From: Rhodoferax sp. | GTDB taxonomy: Bacteria > Pseudomonadota > Gammaproteobacteria > Burkholderiales > Burkholderiaceae_C | Direction: 5' to 3' | NCBI RefSeq assembly: GCF_023700745.1 | Contig: NZ_JAMPYG010000006.1 | Span: 62,001 to 126,000, forward strand | DNA: 64,000 bases | Shown: positions 60,655 to 64,000 of the stretch, piece after piece | How positions within the stretch are numbered: position 1 is the first letter of the stretch | Layout of the letters: the number at the start of each line of letters is the position of its first letter | Translations under genes and position numbers: made by a program | Notes under the pieces: model-generated | The model's input: the letters and a program-made list of their open reading frames with translations, nothing else | Told to the model about the DNA's origin: nothing | Databases searched by the model: none

Positions 60655-62390
60655 CAAAGTTGAACCGTGACGGGCAAGGTCTGGGTTTCGCGCCCTTTGA
60701 CGCCAGACGAGCCAGCGACGGCCTGACCCTGCCGATGAGCTGATGTGCACGCGGAAAAGACGTCGAGCTGTGGGTCATACAAATGCGTCTGTACCTGGGC
60801 CAGCGTCAGCATGGAGCTGAACAGGTTGTCGTGCGTGATCGGCTGCGTGGCCTGGCCCTGCCAGCAGGATTGATCCCAGCCCAGGCGGCCCAGCATGGGC
60901 TGGGAGAACCACGCGGCCATGGGCACGCTGGTTTGTTCCTTGGGAGCCATGGCGTGAGGCATGCCATGCAGGTACAAGCCTTTTTCGCCCAGTGATTCGC
61001 CATGGTCAGAGACATAGACCAAGGCCGTCGGGCGTTTTTGTTCCTTCAGCCACGCCACGGTCTGGCCCAGAAAATGGTCGGTGTAACGCACCGAGTTGTC
61101 ATAGGCGTTGACGATCTCCTGGCCGGAGCATTCCTGCAGCACATTGCTTCGGCACTCCGGCATGAACACCTTGAAGTCAGTGGGCGTGCGTTTGTAATAG
61201 GCCGGTCCATGGCTGCCCATTTGGTGCATCACGACCACGGTGCCGCGCGCACGCCGAACCGGGTCCAGCAGGGCCAGACGTTCCGGCAGCACGCGCAACA
61301 TCTCTTCGTCAAAGCATTCGCCTTCGGGGCACAGCGCCGAGTCTTTGAGTTCGCGGATTTCAGCGTGCGGCACGCGATCACACACGCCTTTGCAACCCGA
61401 CTGGTTGTCCAGCCACAACACCGCCAAGCCGGCACGTTGCACCACATCCAGCAGGTTCTCGAATTGCGCACCAGTTTTTCCATAAGCCTCGCGACCCAGG
61501 CCTGAAAACATGCAAGGCACCGACACCTGGGTGTTGGTGCCGCAGGATGAAACATTGGAAAAATAAACCAGTTCGCCACGGTCCTGCAACTGCCTCAGGC
61601 GCGGCGTGGTGTCACGGGCATAACCTGCCAGACCGACGTTGGCGGCCCGCACCGTTTCACCCACCACCAGCACGATCAGGGGCGACTTGTCCACGTCACT
61701 GGCGCTGCCCATCAGGGTCGCATCCTCGCCAATCGGCTGAACGGCCTGGCTGGCATGCGCCGTCCGGCCTAACACGAGGCGCGTGGTGGCGTAGACCGTG
61801 TTGAACGGGTTGACCATGTAGCGCAAGGATTTGTGGTTGCGCATGGTGGAGGCCAGGTCCTGAAACGACAGCCAAACCATCACCAGCATGACCAAAGTGG
61901 CCAGCACGGCCAGGCCGGTTTGCCTGACCAGAAGGGACTTGACAGGAATTTGCCGCACCGGTTGCTTCCACCACCACCAGCCTGGCAGCGCCACGCCCAG
62001 CATGAAGACCGGCAGCATTGACCACGACAAAAGATCGCGCACCTCCCGCGCATCGGTCTGAACCGCATTGGCCAGCATGCTGGGGTCGATGACCACGCCA
62101 TAGCTGAACATGAAATAGCTGCTGAAGGCGGTCGTTACCAGCAAAACAAGACCGACCGGTTTGCGCCACCGCGGCCAGACCACCAGACTCAGGAATGCCA
62201 CCGTCGCGGCCAACAGCACCAGGCCAAAACCTGCAACACCAAGCCAAGCCCTTGGCGTGTTGGATTCGGGCAGGCCAAGCATGGCCATCCACAGCGGCGC
62301 ATTGCCAACCGTGCTCAACCAAAGGGCCAAAACCAGCGACATGAGAACCGGGTGGAGCGGACGATGCGAAGTAAGCGAGAAGGTCATCAA
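60654..62390 (-). CDS. eptA: Phosphoethanolamine--lipid A transferase, EptA family
   Basis: The enzyme transfers phosphoethanolamine from phosphatidylethanolamine to lipid A, reducing surface charge and polymyxin binding. The 578-residue protein has five N-terminal membrane helices (to about residue 190) and a periplasmic sulfatase-fold domain. The nucleophile threonine lies in SSCGTNTQVSVPCMFSGLG near residue 290; metal ligands are in VVGETVRAAN and VYVSDHGESLGEKGLYLHG. Cysteine pairs (SGCKGVC, CPEGEC) are conserved disulfides. The length fits EptA/MCR. The diacylglycerol by-product can be taken up by DgkA encoded nearby. Confidence 0.94.
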   Translation of the reverse strand: MMTFSLTSHRPLHPVLMSLVLALWLSTVGNAPLWMAMLGLPESNTPRAWLGVAGFGLVLLAATVAFLSLVVWPRWRKPVGLVLLVTTAFSSYFMFSYGVVIDPSMLANAVQTDAREVRDLLSWSMLPVFMLGVALPGWWWWKQPVRQIPVKSLLVRQTGLAVLATLVMLVMVWLSFQDLASTMRNHKSLRYMVNPFNTVYATTRLVLGRTAHASQAVQPIGEDATLMGSASDVDKSPLIVLVVGETVRAANVGLAGYARDTTPRLRQLQDRGELVYFSNVSSCGTNTQVSVPCMFSGLGREAYGKTGAQFENLLDVVQRAGLAVLWLDNQSGCKGVCDRVPHAEIRELKDSALCPEGECFDEEMLRVLPERLALLDPVRRARGTVVVMHQMGSHGPAYYKRTPTDFKVFMPECRSNVLQECSGQEIVNAYDNSVRYTDHFLGQTVAWLKEQKRPTALVYVSDHGESLGEKGLYLHGMPHAMAPKEQTSVPMAAWFSQPMLGRLGWDQSCWQGQATQPITHDNLFSSMLTLAQVQTHLYDPQLDVFSACTSAHRQGQAVAGSSGVKGRETQTLPVTVQL

Positions 62391-62433
62391 TGCGTGCCGG
62401 TGGAAGTAAAGACGCGATTATTGATACCCAGAA

Positions 62434-62449
62434 TTAACGCAGCATTAAC
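62434..62449. promoter_or_regulatory. Candidate response-regulator box between eptA and PAP2 genes
   Basis: TTAAC occurs at 62434 and 62445, an 11-base direct repeat in the 101-base gap between the divergent eptA and PAP2 genes. PmrA/QseB-type regulators bind TTAA-type half-sites at this spacing, and eptA is a classical PmrA target in other bacteria. Confidence 0.5.
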
Positions 62450-62491
62450 TCGCGCCCGCCCATAATCCAATCACCAAGACCAGTCCAATCT

Positions 62492-63202
62492 ATGCCAAAA
62501 GCCAAAACCCCTTTCGCACCCGTGCAGAAGCCACTTTTCTTGCCCACCGCCCTCGTCACCGGGGCGGCGCTGATCGGCCTGCTGATGTGGGATGCGTCCG
62601 GGCTGGACCTGACCGTGATGCATGGCTTGGCCAACGAACAAGGCTTTGCCATGCGCGACAACTGGTGGCTGGCGGAGGTGCTTCACACCCGCAGCAGGCA
62701 ACTGGCTCTTGTCGTTTTTCTCGCAGTGATGGCCATGATTTGGTGGCCCGTCGGCTGGTTTCGCGCACTGACCCGCTGGCAGCGCATCGAGATCGTGCTG
62801 GGCATCGCCCTGTCGCTGCTGACCATCAGCACCCTGAAGCATTTCAGCTTGACCAGTTGCCCCTGGGACTTGCAGGACTTTGGCGGCAAGGCCTGGTATG
62901 TGTCGCATTGGACCTGGGGCGCCCGCGATGGCGGCGCCGGGCATTGCTTTCCAGCGGGCCACGCGTCTTCGGCCCTGGCGTTCATCGCGCTGGCCTTGCC
63001 TTGGTTGTTTTCAGGCCAGGCCAGCCTGCGCCGCAGAGGCCAATGGCTGTTGTTGCTGGTGCTTTTTTTGGGATTGGTGTTTGGATTGGCGCAAACCCTG
63101 CGCGGCGCGCACTACCCCAGCCACACCCTGTGGACAATCTGGATTTGCTGGAGCGTTGCGCTTGTCAACCGCCTTGTGTTCGGCTGGCTTGGCAAACATT
63201 GA
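62492..63202 (+). CDS. PAP2-family phosphatase (lipid phosphatase)
   Basis: The 236-residue membrane protein has PAP2 motifs: LKHFSLTSCPWDLQ near residue 115, HCFPAGHASSALAFIAL near 150 (the Pro-x-Gly-His motif) and LRGAHYPSHTLWTIW near 202. Members remove phosphate from undecaprenyl diphosphate, phosphatidylglycerophosphate or lipid A. Its position opposite eptA suggests lipid A remodelling, perhaps LpxE/LpxF-like. The start ATG 62492 is standard. Confidence 0.88.
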   Translation: MPKAKTPFAPVQKPLFLPTALVTGAALIGLLMWDASGLDLTVMHGLANEQGFAMRDNWWLAEVLHTRSRQLALVVFLAVMAMIWWPVGWFRALTRWQRIEIVLGIALSLLTISTLKHFSLTSCPWDLQDFGGKAWYVSHWTWGARDGGAGHCFPAGHASSALAFIALALPWLFSGQASLRRRGQWLLLLVLFLGLVFGLAQTLRGAHYPSHTLWTIWICWSVALVNRLVFGWLGKH

Positions 63203-63215
63203 AAGGACGCCGCAC

Positions 63216-63503
63216 ATGAACCTCGAACAATGGGTCAATCAATTTGGCAGTGACCTGGCTGCATTCACCCTGAGCTGTGGTTTTGTCGCGCTGTACTACT
63301 TGTGGCTCCACATTAAAGTCAAGGCAAACCCGACTTATACGATTCACGGCGTCAATCAACTCGCCCGCACACTGTGGGTTGCCAACGTGATGAGCAACGA
63401 CTCAAAAGACATCATGGCAGTGCAGACTTTGCGCAATTTCATCATGGGGGCGAGCTTAATGGCCTCTACCGCAACACTCCTGATCACCCTGCGATCCGGG
63501 TGA
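63216..63503 (+). pseudogene. DUF599 membrane protein, truncated
   Basis: The frame starts at ATG 63216 behind GAAAGGA and encodes WVNQFGSDLAAFTLSCGFVALYYLWLHIK and then FIMGASLMASTATLLITL, the N-terminal part of DUF599 proteins. Those are about 230 residues with further helices after the MGASLLAS-type segment, but here the frame stops after 95 residues. The cut suggests insertion or deletion at about 63490. A short functional product cannot be excluded. Confidence 0.65.
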
Positions 63504-64000
63504 CCCCTTCCTGGATTTGCCGCCCCCCTTGCTTGGCCAACCGGCACCAATGTCAGGTATCGGGCGGGCATTTTGAATTTCTGAAGACCTGCTTACGCTG
63601 CAGTCCTGTCTCAGAGTTGCCCGCAGCCAATGTCAGCAATGCGGATCGGACGCCGTCAATTGAATGACAGTTTTATGGAACCTCGGCAGTGAAAATCTTT
63701 CTGCTGCCCGAAAGCTGCCACCCATGAGCACCCGCAATTGGTCGTGAAGCGACGATCACTATGCAGATGGGGCATCCTGCTTGCAGTCATTCACTACAAG
63801 GCAACGCCGATTCCTGGATGCCGGCTATCTGGCGCTGACTTCGGCTGCCCCGACTTGAGCAGGATTGAAAGCTGCAAGCCGCCACCGAACATCCTGCAAG
63901 TGTCATGGCGTGACAGTCGATACGACAGGTGGTGCCACAGGTGCAACAAAATGCGTGACAGGCGAAGCAAAATGCAACGACAGGCGTGCTGACAGGCGAA
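63504..64000. other. Non-coding DNA with short repeats at the right edge
   Basis: No gene is supported. The last 60 bases contain GACAGGCG at three places (63957, 63979, 63991) and two AAAATGC-GACAGGCG units (63948-63964 and 63970-63986). The stretch begins where the DUF599 frame breaks, so it may be the end of an inserted element that continues right of the window. Confidence 0.5.

Noticed and set aside
36425-64000. Right-hand attachment-site copy of the tRNA-Arg 3' end
   Set aside because: I looked by eye for the GGTTCGATTCCTG or GGCGGGACCA sequence downstream and found none; an exact search would be needed.
1-64000. CRISPR arrays
   Set aside because: No regularly spaced 25-40 base repeats with unique spacers are seen; the short GGGGGTA, CTTAG and GACAGGCG repeats do not have that form.

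Overview
The window looks like a chromosome segment of a betaproteobacterium of the Comamonadaceae (Rhodoferax, Polaromonas or a relative). This is inferred from the high GC content, the protein families (DUF3305/DUF3306 formate dehydrogenase accessories, DUF3460, DUF1841, PXPV-repeat protein) and the gene order. No rRNA or diagnostic marker is present, so the genus is open.

Left part (1-35567) is mostly core chromosome. It begins inside a polyferredoxin gene that follows DUF3305 and DUF3306 genes, the usual accessory set of a cytoplasmic formate dehydrogenase. Next come a PXPV protein, an MFS exporter, MsrA, the Mrp/ApbC iron-sulfur carrier, a patatin-like hydrolase, MetG and a DUF1275 membrane protein. 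A six-gene minus-strand operon (18250 to 10877) encodes a complex resembling hydrogenase 4 and complex I. Its large subunit has lost all four NiFe-binding cysteines, so it is an Ehr-type (energy-converting hydrogenase-related) complex and not a hydrogenase. After it come DUF3460, ScpA, NadB, PanB, PanC, a TRIC-type channel, a QseBC/PmrAB-like two-component system, a MoxR/VWA pair with an acetyltransferase between them, TamA-TamB and MscL.

At 36308 a tRNA-Arg(CCU) marks the start of accessory DNA. It holds GGGGGTA repeats, a DUF927 ATPase and AlpA (satellite or island genes), then one long minus-strand defence operon (48831 to 39502): HTH regulator, HsdR, HsdM, YhcG/DUF1016 nuclease, HsdS and a TOTE-type primase-helicase. 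About 900 bases without genes and a decayed tyrosine recombinase follow.

From 49.7 to 57.9 kb lies a stress and envelope set: DUF1508, MscS, DUF4197, a second MscL, YidB, two small secreted proteins, and an operon of TMEM165-type exporter, DmeF-like CDF transporter and YnfA behind a yybP-ykoY manganese riboswitch. A small tyrosine recombinase follows. The right end is a lipid group: DgkA, cytochrome b561, EptA phosphoethanolamine transferase and a PAP2 phosphatase. It closes with a truncated DUF599 gene and non-coding, repeat-bearing DNA.

Two regulatory patterns stand out. Four CTTAG half-sites at exact 11-base spacing, followed 10 bases on by a TACAGT -10 element, sit in front of two paralogous Ala/Lys-rich secreted proteins 29 kb apart; one copy lies directly upstream of the two-component genes. 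A TTAAC pair with the same 11-base spacing lies between eptA and the PAP2 gene. Several gene relics (cytochrome c, glycosyltransferase, integrase, DUF599) show active erosion and rearrangement.
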